This document shows, piece after piece, positions 46,633 through 56,240 of a stretch of DNA of 64,000 bases. The notes below the pieces were generated by a model. It was not told the origin of the DNA. It made no database searches and saw only the letters and a program-made list of their open reading frames with translations. Both the position numbers and the translations under genes were made by a program. Positions within the stretch are counted from its first letter, which is position 1; each line of letters starts with the position of its first letter. The stretch is from assembly GCA_944358375.1 (NCBI GenBank), contig CALVQT010000001.1, forward strand, positions 284,699 to 348,698. Direction: 5' to 3'. Origin of the DNA: an uncultured Bacilli bacterium. Lineage in GTDB: Bacteria; Bacillota_I; Bacilli_A; RF39; UBA660.

Positions 46633-47757
46633 ATGATATATTTAGATTATAGTGCAACTACTCCTGTTGATGAGAGAGTATTAGACTCATATATAAAAGT
46701 TACTCGTGAGTATATTGGTAATGCTAATTCTATACATACTCTTGGTAGTAAATCTAAAGAATTATTAATTCAAGCAACTAATCAAATAGCAGAAATATTT
46801 AATTGTCATCCAAAGGAAATAATATTTACTAGTGGAGCTAGCGAAAGTAATACAACTGCTATTAAAGGAGTAGCATTTAAATATGCATCGCGTGGTAAAC
46901 ATATAATTACTTCTTCTTTAGAGCATAAAAGTGTTTTAGAAGTAATGAAATATTTAAGTAGTATTGGTTATGAAATTGATTATGTTAATATATTACCTAA
47001 TGGACAGGTTGACTTGCATCATTTAGAGAATCTTATTAGGGAAGATACTATTTTAATTAGTATATGTGCTGTTAATAGTGAAACAGGGTTTAAACAGCCT
47101 TTAAAAACGATTAGACAAGTTATTAATAAGAAGAATCCAAATGTTATATTTCATAGTGATCTAACTCAAGCACTTGGTAAGACAAGATTTTATTTAAGTG
47201 ATTTAGATTTAGCATCTTTTTCAAGTCATAAAATATATGCTCCAAAAGGAATAGGAATATTATATAAGAAGAGAAATGTTATAATAGATACATTAATATA
47301 TGGAACAACTGAAAATTGCCCTTTTAGAGGAGGAACTCCAGCATTACCATTAATAGTCGCATTTTCCAAAGCAATTAGGCTTGAAAATGATAAATTAGAT
47401 TCTAATATAAAGAAATGTGAAAAATTAAAAAATGAATTATTGAAAGGACTTTCTAAATACCCTATACATGTTAATTCAAATGAACTTTGTGTGCCTAGCA
47501 TTGTTAATTTTAGTTTATTAAAAATTAAAAGTGAAACTTTTGTACATGCTCTTGAAAAATATGATGTGTATGTTTCTACTACAACAGCATGTTCTTCATT
47601 AGAAGAAAGTACTATTTTAAAAGCAATATCAAATGGAGATAAAAATATATCAACAACATCTATTAGGGTAAGTTTATCATATCTAACTACAATAGAAGAA
47701 ATACATGATTTTTTAGATATATTTGATAAAGTATGGAATGAGTTATTATTAAAATGA
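46633..47757 (+). CDS. Cysteine desulfurase (NifS/IscS type, ThiI-associated)
   Basis: PLP enzyme that takes sulfur from cysteine. The PLP lysine is K200 in SSHKIYAPKG and the active cysteine is C320 in TACSSLEES. Length 374 aa is that of group I NifS-like proteins with the short active-site loop. The next gene, thiI, starts inside its stop (ATGA at 47754-47757), which argues for sulfur transfer straight to ThiI for 4-thiouridine in tRNA, like NifZ-ThiI of Bacillus. The ATGA overlap also shows that TGA is a stop in this genome. Confidence 0.92.
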   Translation: MIYLDYSATTPVDERVLDSYIKVTREYIGNANSIHTLGSKSKELLIQATNQIAEIFNCHPKEIIFTSGASESNTTAIKGVAFKYASRGKHIITSSLEHKSVLEVMKYLSSIGYEIDYVNILPNGQVDLHHLENLIREDTILISICAVNSETGFKQPLKTIRQVINKKNPNVIFHSDLTQALGKTRFYLSDLDLASFSSHKIYAPKGIGILYKKRNVIIDTLIYGTTENCPFRGGTPALPLIVAFSKAIRLENDKLDSNIKKCEKLKNELLKGLSKYPIHVNSNELCVPSIVNFSLLKIKSETFVHALEKYDVYVSTTTACSSLEESTILKAISNGDKNISTTSIRVSLSYLTTIEEIHDFLDIFDKVWNELLLK

Positions 47758-48929
47758 AAGATATAATATTAATAAAATATGGTGAATTAACTACTAAAAA
47801 AGATAATAGAAATTTTTTTATAAAAAAATTAAAAAGAAATATATTTGATAAATTATCTTCTTTTGAATTTGATATAATAGATGATTATTATAGAATGGTT
47901 ATTATTCCTAAGAATAGCGATATAGATGAAATAGTTTTAAAATTAAAAAATATATTTGGAATACATGCAATAGTTATTGCCAAGATGAGTGAAGATACTT
48001 CTATAGAAAATATTAAAAATATCAGTTTATCTTTAATGAATAATAAAACTGGTAAAACATTTAAAGTTGTAACAAATAGAAGTAATAAAGCATATGAAAT
48101 TCATTCTATGGAAGTAAATAATATAGTAGGTGGATACATATTAAAAAATACTAATTTTAAAGTAGATGTTCATAACCCAAATATTTATATATATATAGAA
48201 ATAAGAAAAGAAGCTGTATATATATATAATGATGAAATAAAAGGTAGTGGAGGTTATCCAGTTGGTACTCTTGGAAGAGCATTATTAATGCTAAGTGGTG
48301 GAATTGACTCTCCAGTAGCAGGATATTTAACTATTAAAAGAGGCGTAGAATTATATTATTTATATTTTGAGAGTAGGCCTCATACTAGTATAGAAGCAAG
48401 AAATAAAGTAATAGAACTTGCTCGTAAGTTAGAACAATATAATTCTTCTGGAAAACTATTAGTGGTTAATTTTACTAAGATACAAGAAGCAATATATAAA
48501 AATTTAGATACATCGTATTTAATTACTATTATGAGAAGAATGATGTATAGAATAGCTGAAAGAGTTGCTAAAAAAAATAAATGTTATGCAATAGTTAATG
48601 GAGAGAGTATAGGGCAAGTAGCAAGTCAAACTCTATCAAGTATATTAGCAGTTAATAATGTAACTAATTATCCTATATTAAGGCCTCTTTGTTCATTTGA
48701 TAAATTAGAAATAATTGAAATATCAAAGAAAATAGATACTTATGATATATCAATTTTACCATATGAAGATTGTTGTACGATATTTGTACCAAGACACCCA
48801 GTTATTAATCCTAATTTAAAAACTATTTATAAAGAGGAAAGTTTATATGATTTTACTGATTTATTAGATGAAGCAGTTAATACTATAGAAGTAATTGATT
48901 TAAAAATTAAAAAAAATGACTTATTATAA
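47754..48929 (+). CDS. thiI: tRNA 4-thiouridine synthase ThiI
   Basis: Adenylates and thiolates U8 of tRNA and can feed thiamine thiazole synthesis. It has an N-terminal ferredoxin-like/THUMP region (about 1-165), the PP-loop SGGIDSPVAG at residues 181-190 and the block PYEDCCTIFVPRHP. At 391 residues it lacks the rhodanese domain, as in Gram-positive ThiI, which uses a dedicated desulfurase, here the gene before. Confidence 0.93.
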   Translation: MKDIILIKYGELTTKKDNRNFFIKKLKRNIFDKLSSFEFDIIDDYYRMVIIPKNSDIDEIVLKLKNIFGIHAIVIAKMSEDTSIENIKNISLSLMNNKTGKTFKVVTNRSNKAYEIHSMEVNNIVGGYILKNTNFKVDVHNPNIYIYIEIRKEAVYIYNDEIKGSGGYPVGTLGRALLMLSGGIDSPVAGYLTIKRGVELYYLYFESRPHTSIEARNKVIELARKLEQYNSSGKLLVVNFTKIQEAIYKNLDTSYLITIMRRMMYRIAERVAKKNKCYAIVNGESIGQVASQTLSSILAVNNVTNYPILRPLCSFDKLEIIEISKKIDTYDISILPYEDCCTIFVPRHPVINPNLKTIYKEESLYDFTDLLDEAVNTIEVIDLKIKKNDLL

Positions 48930-48965
48930 AAAAGAAATGTATTTTAAATTAAAATTGTAAAATGA

Positions 48966-48997
48966 AAGTGTACATAAAAACAACTGTATGCTTTTTT
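48966..48997 (+). terminator. Intrinsic terminator after thiI
   Basis: AAGTGTACA (48966-48974) pairs, with two wobble pairs, with TGTATGCTT (48985-48993), followed by T residues. Confidence 0.6.
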
Positions 48998-49079
48998 ATA
49001 TATTTTAGTATAGAATATGAAATAGCATATATTTATTTTTATTTAAAAATTTGATAAAATTATATTAATTGGAGTATAT

Positions 49080-49733
49080 ATGAAACTAAATAATAAATCA
49101 ATTAGTAATTATGTTATGTATAAATTATCTAAAATAGATAATGATTTTAGTTTTGAAGAATTAAATAAAGTAGATGAATTAGTTATAAATTTAAAAGATA
49201 TAATTAATGATGAAGAAGATTTTAATTTTGATGATATAAGAAAATTTAATAATTTAAAAAGATTAACTTTAAGATTTTTTGAAATAGATTTAAAAACAAT
49301 ATTAATACTTAATATAATCAATAAATTACAAGATATTACTTTTGATAACTGTAAAATTAATAATTTAAATAAATTAAAGGAATTAAAAAGTTTATCTTTG
49401 ATAAATTGTAATGTAAATGTTAATGTAATTGAAAATATGAAATCATTAGAATATTTAACTATAATAAATGATAGAATTAATTTGAATATATTAAATAATC
49501 TAAATAATTTAAAATATTTAAATTTATCATATTGTAAAGTCAAAGGTGAATTATATAATATAAATATTGAAACTTTATGTATAGATAATACAAATATAGA
49601 AAATTATAATTTTATTAAAAAACTTGTTAAGTTAAAAAATATATATATAGATGTTTACCAATTTGAAACATATAAAAAATACTTTATTAATCTAAATATA
49701 AAAGTTGTTAATAGAGGTGTTGATAATGAATAA
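49080..49733 (+). CDS. Leucine-rich-repeat-like protein
   Basis: A 217-residue protein dominated by LRR-like units of about 22 residues (for example LKRLTLRFFEI, LQDITFDNCKINNL, LKSLSLINCNV, LEYLTIINDRI, LKYLNLSYCKV). No signal peptide, so probably a cytoplasmic protein-interaction module. TTGGAG precedes ATG 49080. Its end overlaps the next gene by 8 bases, so it likely works with the transglutaminase-like protein. Confidence 0.65.
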   Translation: MKLNNKSISNYVMYKLSKIDNDFSFEELNKVDELVINLKDIINDEEDFNFDDIRKFNNLKRLTLRFFEIDLKTILILNIINKLQDITFDNCKINNLNKLKELKSLSLINCNVNVNVIENMKSLEYLTIINDRINLNILNNLNNLKYLNLSYCKVKGELYNINIETLCIDNTNIENYNFIKKLVKLKNIYIDVYQFETYKKYFINLNIKVVNRGVDNE

Positions 49734-51702
49734 ATATGATAAAATATTAAAGTTAGCAATACCTATTAAAAAAATGGATATAGAATTTGTTAATGATATA
49801 AGCAGACAATATCCAAATTATAAAATATTAATCGAAATTAAAAATACTAGAGGTTTATCATCAAAATTATTAGAAAATCTTAATGAAAATATTGATATTA
49901 GGGTTGAAGGTGGATATGACCAAACAAGAAGAAAAGCATTTAAAAATGTAATATTTTCTGATGGAGAAGATTCAAGTTATTATTATGAAGCTGTAATTTA
50001 TTCTAGAAATGAATTAATAAATATTTTAAGAGAAATTGAAAAAATAGAAAATGGTATAAATAATTCTTGGATCGATTTAAAAAAAGTTATATACATATAT
50101 CAAAAAATAAAAAGTGATATTATGTATGATCCAAAATTTGAAATACAACCCTCAAGAGATATTAGAAGTTTAAGAGGATTAATCTCTAAGCAGACTGTCT
50201 GTGCTGGATATTCTCTTATCTTAAAAGAATTATTAGATAGACAAAAAATAATATGTCACTATGTAGAAGGTAAAACAAATACTGGTGGAACGCATGCATG
50301 GAATATTATAAAAATTAATAATAGATATTATGGAATTGATGTGACATGGGATAATTTTCAATATAGAAAGGGCGATTTTTATTCTTTTAAAAATTTAGGT
50401 ATAAATAAAGAAGAATTTTGTGATACTCATTTTCCTTTTGAATTTGAAGTTATACAAAATTATGATGAAACTTTAAATCAATTTGATTCAAAACTATTAT
50501 CCAGTTTATATTCGGAATTACTTTTAAATAAAGAATTTAATTCTACTATTTATACAATTAAAAGAGAAGATGGAAGTACTTGTTATATATGTCATATAGG
50601 TAGAATTGTTAGTGATGATGGTGTTGAATATAACAAATATTTTTATATGGACTCTGAAAAATCAGATCCCAAAATATTATATACAGAATTTAATATGACA
50701 GAATTTATGTATTCAAAAATACATAATATTGGTAAAAAATATACAAATGAGATGTATCATGCAATAGCTAATAAATTATTTTCAAAGGATAATATTGCTA
50801 CTGCATTACAAAATTCTAATTATATTGGAAGAATTTTTGATGAAAAAGGTAATTTTTTAAATAAAGTTGAAAAAAATAAAAAAACTAGTAAAAAATTATA
50901 TTTTAAAACTAAGCCAATTATAAGAAGTGATAAAAGTGAGATATTATTAGAAGAAGAACAAGCATTTAATTTTAATGGAAAAAAAATATATTCTTTTTAT
51001 GTTCATGAATTAATAAAGGACGCTAATAATTATACCATTAAATCAAATCATATCTTTTCAGATAAAAATTTATTAATAGATGATAGATCTGAAATATCAA
51101 ATAAATTATTATCAAGAGAAAACATAGATAGTGCATGCAAATATTATATTGGTTATATGGGTTATTGTAATTTAAAGGGTGATATAATTTTGAACCCAGA
51201 AATCTTAAGTAGAATTCAAATTTTTAATAAAAAAGATACAGATAATGAATATGCAATGTTACATATGATTCCATATTCTGAAGTATTATATAACATTTCT
51301 AATTATGATATAAATTTAAACAAGAAAAAAATTATTAATATTAAAAAGAATTACGAAGTAACTGATCCTAAAAAGATAAGTGACATAAAGTTTTCAAAAT
51401 TTTGGCAAGAATGTATTAAGACAACTATGGATAAAAATATTTCTTTTAATGAAATGCAAGAATTTTATAATGATATATTTATTAAAATAATAGAAAGTAT
51501 AAAGCGAAGGGGATTTATTGATACAATGAATATATATGAATATTATTGTAATTCTAAATATACATTTGCACCTCAAATAATAATAAGTTTATTTAAAAGT
51601 AAGATAAGATTAGATTTTTTATATGAATATTTTACTGGTGAAATTCCATCCATAGAACAAAAAGAACTATATAATTTAGATGTTAATATCGCAATAAAAT
51701 AA
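49726..51702 (+). CDS. Large protein with transglutaminase-like cysteine protease domain
   Basis: A 658-residue cytoplasmic-looking protein. A transglutaminase-fold core spans about residues 110-215 with the catalytic triad C159 (TVCAGYS), H190 (GGTHAWN) and D205 (GIDVTWD). Similar domains occur in bacterial peptidases and some effectors. The C-terminal 440 residues are unfamiliar. I use ATG 49726, after AGAGGTG, rather than an upstream in-frame start that lies inside the LRR gene. Overlap with the LRR gene implies translational coupling. Substrate unknown. Confidence 0.7.
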   Translation: MNKYDKILKLAIPIKKMDIEFVNDISRQYPNYKILIEIKNTRGLSSKLLENLNENIDIRVEGGYDQTRRKAFKNVIFSDGEDSSYYYEAVIYSRNELINILREIEKIENGINNSWIDLKKVIYIYQKIKSDIMYDPKFEIQPSRDIRSLRGLISKQTVCAGYSLILKELLDRQKIICHYVEGKTNTGGTHAWNIIKINNRYYGIDVTWDNFQYRKGDFYSFKNLGINKEEFCDTHFPFEFEVIQNYDETLNQFDSKLLSSLYSELLLNKEFNSTIYTIKREDGSTCYICHIGRIVSDDGVEYNKYFYMDSEKSDPKILYTEFNMTEFMYSKIHNIGKKYTNEMYHAIANKLFSKDNIATALQNSNYIGRIFDEKGNFLNKVEKNKKTSKKLYFKTKPIIRSDKSEILLEEEQAFNFNGKKIYSFYVHELIKDANNYTIKSNHIFSDKNLLIDDRSEISNKLLSRENIDSACKYYIGYMGYCNLKGDIILNPEILSRIQIFNKKDTDNEYAMLHMIPYSEVLYNISNYDINLNKKKIINIKKNYEVTDPKKISDIKFSKFWQECIKTTMDKNISFNEMQEFYNDIFIKIIESIKRRGFIDTMNIYEYYCNSKYTFAPQIIISLFKSKIRLDFLYEYFTGEIPSIEQKELYNLDVNIAIK

Positions 51703-51809
51703 ATATAATATTTATAATATATTAAAAATTTAATTGAAATAAAAATTTTTATTGATTTTTTAGCTTTTTTGTGGTAAAATAATCTAAATTTTAAGGGGGG
51801 AAGATTGTA

Positions 51810-52874
51810 ATGAATTTTGAAAAAGCAAAACATAGTTTAATTAAAAGATACATGTATTTATATGAAAATGCACCATTGATATTAGCACCATTTATACATG
51901 AACCATCAGACATAGAATATATATTATATAAGACAAATATGAGAATAAAATATAATATAAATTGGCATAGCACGCTACTTATTAGTAAAGTGGATAAAAT
52001 AAATGAATTATTTGAAGAATTTTTATTTTCTGATAAAAAAATAAAAGATACTAAGCTTTATCAATTAATAGAAAGTAAAAAAGAAGATAAAGAATATTTA
52101 GAAAATGTTAAAAGAGTAATGAATTTAGTTTCAAGTAAGAATGAAAAAGAAAATAAATTATTTAATACAAGATTAAATATTGAAACTATCCTACAAATAG
52201 TTAATAATTACATCAATGAACAATCAGGTGATTTGAAAAACAAAAAAAATAAATTAAAAGTTCTTAATGAATATTTCAATTTATTGTATTATTTTAATAA
52301 TCAAATGTCTAGTACTTTATATAGACCTAAAATTGATTTGGAAAATCACAATACAATTGAATATAAAAAATCACTTAGAAGTAAAGAAGATGTAGGAGTT
52401 AGAAAAAATAATTTTATAAAAGCTATTTTAGCATTATCACATAACAAAAAAAATTCATCAATATTTACGGATAATGAAAAACAAAAAGTATATTTAAATT
52501 ATCATGATGAATTAGCATGGAATTTACAAATTAAATGTCAAGCTGGGAATGAAAGCCCTCAAGTATCAATTGTAAATAGTCTAAATCAATCAGATTATAC
52601 TAATTCATGTAAAAAACTTTTTTTAGTTAATGAAAATGATATTTTTATAGATCCTAATAGTTTAGAAAATAGATATTATCAAATTTGTCCATATTGTGGT
52701 TATATTGTTAATATTCCTGAAAGTTTGTTATCTGATGGAATAAAACAAAGAATTGAAGAAAGATGTAAAAAAGACAATAAATTATTTAAAAAAATGTTAT
52801 TATATTCTAAAATAATCAATGAAGATGAACCGGTTAAAAATAATAGTAGAGTAATGAAAAAAAATAGTTATTGA
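51810..52874 (+). CDS. Hypothetical zinc-finger protein
   Basis: A 354-residue helical, charged protein with a C-terminal zinc-binding-like segment: CPYCGYIVNIP, then a later Cys in EERCKKD. No signal peptide or membrane segment. A GGGGGGAAG ribosome site precedes the ATG. It follows the transglutaminase-like gene with a 107-base gap that includes a plausible promoter (TTGATT to GTAAAAT). It ends in TGA. Function unknown. Confidence 0.6.
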   Translation: MNFEKAKHSLIKRYMYLYENAPLILAPFIHEPSDIEYILYKTNMRIKYNINWHSTLLISKVDKINELFEEFLFSDKKIKDTKLYQLIESKKEDKEYLENVKRVMNLVSSKNEKENKLFNTRLNIETILQIVNNYINEQSGDLKNKKNKLKVLNEYFNLLYYFNNQMSSTLYRPKIDLENHNTIEYKKSLRSKEDVGVRKNNFIKAILALSHNKKNSSIFTDNEKQKVYLNYHDELAWNLQIKCQAGNESPQVSIVNSLNQSDYTNSCKKLFLVNENDIFIDPNSLENRYYQICPYCGYIVNIPESLLSDGIKQRIEERCKKDNKLFKKMLLYSKIINEDEPVKNNSRVMKKNSY

Positions 52875-53373
52875 AAATAGGTGAGAGATACTATTTTACA
52901 ATTATTTCATTTTATTTTGAAGCTTAAGAATTCCTTGAGCTTCTTTTTTATTTGATTTAGACAAAATTTTTTATAAATCATTGTATATAATTTGTTTTTT
53001 CCTTTTTATTATTACTAGAAAAATAATTATAATATATATGATTTATAAATAGAATTTAAAAATGAATTGTAGGAAAATACTTTATTTTTATGATAATATT
53101 AATTAAGACAAATTATATTTAAAATAAGAATTTGCTACTAAAATTATAATATAATATGTTAATAAAGCAAAAAAATGATATTATAAAACTTAAAAAATTC
53201 AAAGTAAGTTATTAAATTAATATACAAAAATTCATAAATTAGTGAATTAAAAAATTATATATATATTAAATGATTTTGTTAGATTGTAAGTCTATTTTCA
53301 AATTATAAAATAAAACTACTTATAAATTTAAATTGAAAGTAGTTTTTTATATTATTTCAAAAAATTTGCGTGA
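52875..53373. other. Intergenic boundary region with two terminators
   Basis: About 500 AT-rich bases without a credible gene mark the change from the plus-strand chromosome to the minus-strand accessory region. One terminator hairpin lies at 52919-52948 (GAAGCTTAAG with CTTGAGCTTC, then T). A second is at 53312-53347 (AAAACTACTT with AAGTAGTTTT, then T). Between them I see nothing. Confidence 0.5.
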
Positions 53374-53460
53374 TTATCAATGAGGGGAAGTACAACAATT
53401 TTTAAGGTAAAAAATAGTTAGTACTAATTATTAACTAACTATATTATAATACATAATTAA
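53374..53460 (-). repeat. Remnant of the repeated mobile-element leader (copy 0)
   Basis: GGGGAAGTACAACAA and the following hairpin-forming TAGTTAGTACTAA...TAACTAACTAT (53425-53450) match the distal half of the leader at 58390-58450 base for base at most positions. The proximal half (TTCGAG hairpin and terminator) is missing. It appears to be the outermost scar of the element family. Confidence 0.45.
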
Positions 53461-53482
53461 ATATTTGTAATATCATTTTTTA

Positions 53483-53863
53483 TTAACGTATTTTAATTTT
53501 TCTTTTTTGTTGAAATAATGCAATCATATCAGAATTAATTTCTTCTGGAGAAACACCTTCATTTATCATTCTTTGATATTCTTTTTGTACTTCATCAAAA
53601 GTATCTGCTACAGGGCTAATTTTTTCATCTGATAAATTCCATAATATATCAAAATCGTTAGTTGCATCAACAATATCACTATAATAATTTCCACCTATAG
53701 TCTTTGATAATTCTTCTGCAAAATAACAAGCCCCTAATGTAACATCTTCACCAGTTTTTACATTTTTACACATAAAATGAAAAATTGGTGCACCGTTATA
53801 ATATCTAGGCATTTTTTGAAAATAATCATAATATAATAATTTTTTTTCTGTAAATTGTTCCAT
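53483..53863 (-). CDS. Hypothetical protein
   Basis: A 126-residue acidic soluble protein with an intact frame and a strong AAGGGAGG ribosome site (53875-53881 on this strand's upstream side). It contains the segments MPRYYNGAPIFHFMCKN and LGACYFAEEL. No family recognised. It is one of the few intact genes in the accessory region and may be cargo of the decayed elements. Confidence 0.55.
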   Translation of the reverse strand: MEQFTEKKLLYYDYFQKMPRYYNGAPIFHFMCKNVKTGEDVTLGACYFAEELSKTIGGNYYSDIVDATNDFDILWNLSDEKISPVADTFDEVQKEYQRMINEGVSPEEINSDMIALFQQKRKIKIR

Positions 53864-54018
53864 ATATTATTAAACCTCCCTTGTGATTATTTATTATACC
53901 ATATTTTTTGATTTTATTATTTTTTATATGTTTTAAAAAGATAAATTCTTTGTACATGCTAAATGATTATGTCAATGTGCAAGTGTGTTTCAGAATTATC
54001 AAAAATTTAGTATAAACA

Positions 54019-54053
54019 AAGAATATGACTAATTAAGATAGTCGTATTCTTTT
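54019..54053. terminator. Terminator-like hairpin
   Basis: AGAATATGACTA and TAGTCGTATTCT form an imperfect stem with T-runs on the plus-strand side. It overlaps the end of the first relaxase remnant. Confidence 0.45.
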
Positions 54054-54270
54054 ATAAAATTTCTGATTTTATAAAATTATTAACTTCTATTTCTTTATCA
54101 GTATCTTTAGAAATATCTATTAAGTCATAAGTGTTATATAAATTTTTTCATAATAGTCTTTCAAAATATTTGTTGTTTTATCCTTTTTTATAATACTACT
54201 ATTCTAAAAAATCTTTAATCATTTGTAGTATATTTTTAATAAAATCGATTAATTTTTTTATTTCCTTCAT
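54052..54270 (-). pseudogene. Decayed MobV relaxase C-terminus (copy 1)
   Basis: Translation across frames gives KNILQMIKDFLE and, later, NLYNTYDLIDISKDT, aligning with the C-terminus of the larger relaxase at 60.2-61.5 kb (HNILQTLKKFF and NLYDNFDLHDIANNT). The N-terminal nine tenths is deleted; the leader RNA of the element now lies directly upstream (54296-54420). Several frameshifts and stops remain. Confidence 0.55.
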
Positions 54271-54295
54271 AAAAACTTCTCACTTTCCTCATAAT

Positions 54296-54420
54296 TACAA
54301 AAAAACTAGATTGTACTTCTAGTTAATATTTATTACTATTCGAAAAGTTCGAGTAACAATCAATCTGTTGCGATAACTAATATAGTCCGAAATTATTGCA
54401 ACAAATAAATAAACAATTTA
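54296..54420 (-). repeat. Repeated mobile-element leader with terminator (copy 1)
   Basis: On the minus strand: TTGATTGTTACTCGAACTTTTCGAATAGTAATA, a short spacer, then a terminator stem AACTAGA/TCTAGTT with seven T, and a GAGGAAAGTGAGA ribosome site. The block ATTGATTGTTACTCGAACTTTT is identical to copy 3 at 63.9 kb. See the separate finding. Confidence 0.55.
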
Positions 54421-54457
54421 ATTCTATAATCATTATAGCATAATTTTAATTAATCGT

Positions 54458-55231
54458 TTATGCATTTTGCATTTCTGTTATAGTTTTTTCTTTTATATGA
54501 TATTCAATATTTCTTTCTTCACAAAACTTAATAACTTAACTTACTAGATTATTATAATATTCTTTATAACATTTATATTGACTAACAAGTTTATTATAAT
54601 GAAGTCTGCCAAATATTATTTTATCTACAAAAGAAATAGAATTTAGTATTTCTTCAAAAATTTTGATCAATTATATTTGGTGTAGGATAAGGTTAAATAC
54701 TAACCCGAGTTTTACATCCTTTATTATGAAGTTTTTTAAACTATTAATTCTATCTAAATATGATGCTAAACCGAACTCCATCTTTTTTCTAAATTCTTCA
54801 TTTAGAAATATAAAAGTTATACCATAACTATTGTCTTTACTCAAATTATTGGTAATACTCCTTTAGTTAAAGCCGTACATGATAAATTATAACTATTTAT
54901 TAGTTTGATAACATAATTGATAAATTGCATATATCTTCATATTCACACATAAAAGGATTTGCAGCAAAACATAAATGAATACTTGTTATTTTATCTTTTA
55001 ATTTAGGTAATTCTTTATTTAAAAGTTCCATTGTGTTTAAAACAATAACTGGGCAAATCCATTCTTCATATGTTTTTACATTTCAAATCTTTTGACTAAC
55101 ATCTAGGCATAACAATGATACTTACAACCATGTTAACAACCTTGAACATGATTTATAGTATAATTACCATATTCTACACCTGTTTTATATAAAAGAGATT
55201 TCATAGTTAAAGATTTATTACAACATCCCAT
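54458..55231 (-). pseudogene. Decayed radical-SAM protein (TcmP partner type)
   Basis: The frame can be followed through MKSLLYKTGVEYGNYTINHV, a damaged three-Cys cluster GC(stop)HGCKYHCYA, LCFAANPF, ALTKG, DNSYGITFI, RVSI(stop)PYPTPNIIDQ and EERNIEYHIKEKTIT. This is the radical-SAM/three-Cys family that is paired with TcmP. There are at least four stops (TAA, TAG) and several frameshifts, so the gene is dead. The remains of tcmP lie just upstream on the same strand. Confidence 0.65.
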
Positions 55232-55257
55232 AAGTATTACCTACTTATTATCTAATA

Positions 55258-55710
55258 CTATTTTATTGTTAATTTTATATTTACTTTCTTTGTAGGTATT
55301 TTTTCTAATATGCTACCTTTTAACAAGAGATTAATAATTGATTTTATAATATGCGAATCTTTTAATAATGAATTTTCTAGGACATAAGTTTCAATCTCTT
55401 CATAAGAAAGTACTCTTTTCTCATATCCAAGTTTAATAATCGATTCCTTCATCAGACTACTATATGTATTTATTAATAAATCATTTATTAAATAATTTTA
55501 ATTGATCTTTATCTATATCAATTTGTTTTTTAAAAGATTTTTCATCATTAAACACTTCCCATATACTCTCCTTAATTAGTTCCAAACTTCTCTAGTTTAG
55601 TATAAAGAAAATAATAAATTTGTATTATTAAAGCAACAGTCAAATGAATAATTAATGTTTTTGTATTCTTATATGTACTAATTAATTTACTTAATATTTC
55701 TTTATTTTTC
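55258..55710 (-). pseudogene. Decayed three-Cys-motif partner protein (TcmP) C-terminus
   Basis: Recognisable C-terminal pieces in changing frames: IYYFLYTKLEKFGT, then ELIKESIWEVFNDEKSF, then QLKLFNK and the terminal winged-helix-like VLSYEEIETYVLENSLLKDSHIIKSI. The order fits TcmP proteins. The methyltransferase-like N-terminal part is gone. One in-frame TGA interrupts it. Together with the radical-SAM remnant it forms the usual two-gene TcmP module, here inactivated. Assignment is from memory of the family pattern. Confidence 0.5.
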
Positions 55711-55859
55711 ATCATCATCTATATTAATATCAGTTATAACTGAACTTAGCTCATTTTTTGATTTTAGGCATTTTTTTGCAGATGTATTTTTTCAATTAGT
55801 AAAGATAAATATTCTACAACATCTTTCTCTATAATATTAATTTTCAAATTGTTTGACAT
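55702..55859 (-). pseudogene. Small frameshifted gene
   Basis: MSNNLKINIIEKDVVEYLSL continues, after loss of one A in a poly-A run, into CLKSKNELSSVITD and a natural end in DINIDDDEK. The product would have been about 52 residues. Family unknown. Confidence 0.35.
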
Positions 55860-55870
55860 ATTCTAATTAC

Positions 55871-56177
55871 TTATAATTCATTTAATACTCTAATTTTATC
55901 CTTATCGTAGTCATTTAAGAAAACATAAAATTGTTTTACTTTGTTTTCTTTAGCATATTCAATAAACAATTCAAGCATGTTCCATTTTTTTCTATTTTTA
56001 TAAACTCTTGCATTACACATGTTATTTATAAAAATAATATTTCTTTGTCTATAATTTACGGCAATACTCAACTATCTTCTAAGATAATTCTTAATATATT
56101 TTATATTGTGTATTTAATTTTGCTCATTTAAATTTTTTCGTTTTTTTTATTAATTCTAAATCTAAAACTTTATCCAT
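55871..56177 (-). pseudogene. Decayed hypothetical gene
   Basis: An open stretch of 66 codons (55871-56071) contains the motif FINNMCNARVYKNRKKW and ends VFLNDYDKDKIRVLNEL. Upstream sequence up to an ATG at 56177 stays partly readable but has stops and a frameshift. It may be the N-terminal part of the neighbouring tcmP remnant or a separate gene. I cannot assign it. Confidence 0.35.
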
Positions 56178-56195
56178 TTTTTCTTCCTAACCACT

Positions 56196-56240
56196 AAAAA
56201 AGAGCATAATATTTTTTATATTTATTCTAGCTCTTTTTTT
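56196..56240 (-). terminator. Intrinsic terminator of the 380-residue gene
   Basis: AAAAAAGAGC and GCTCTTTTTTT form a stem around a long AT loop on the 3' side of the minus-strand gene ending at 56239. Confidence 0.5.

Noticed and set aside
1..52874. TGA=Trp code for the whole genome
   Set aside because: All long host genes are open under the standard code, and several end in TGA, including the ATGA overlap at 47754-47757 and the TGA directly before the next gene at 18240.
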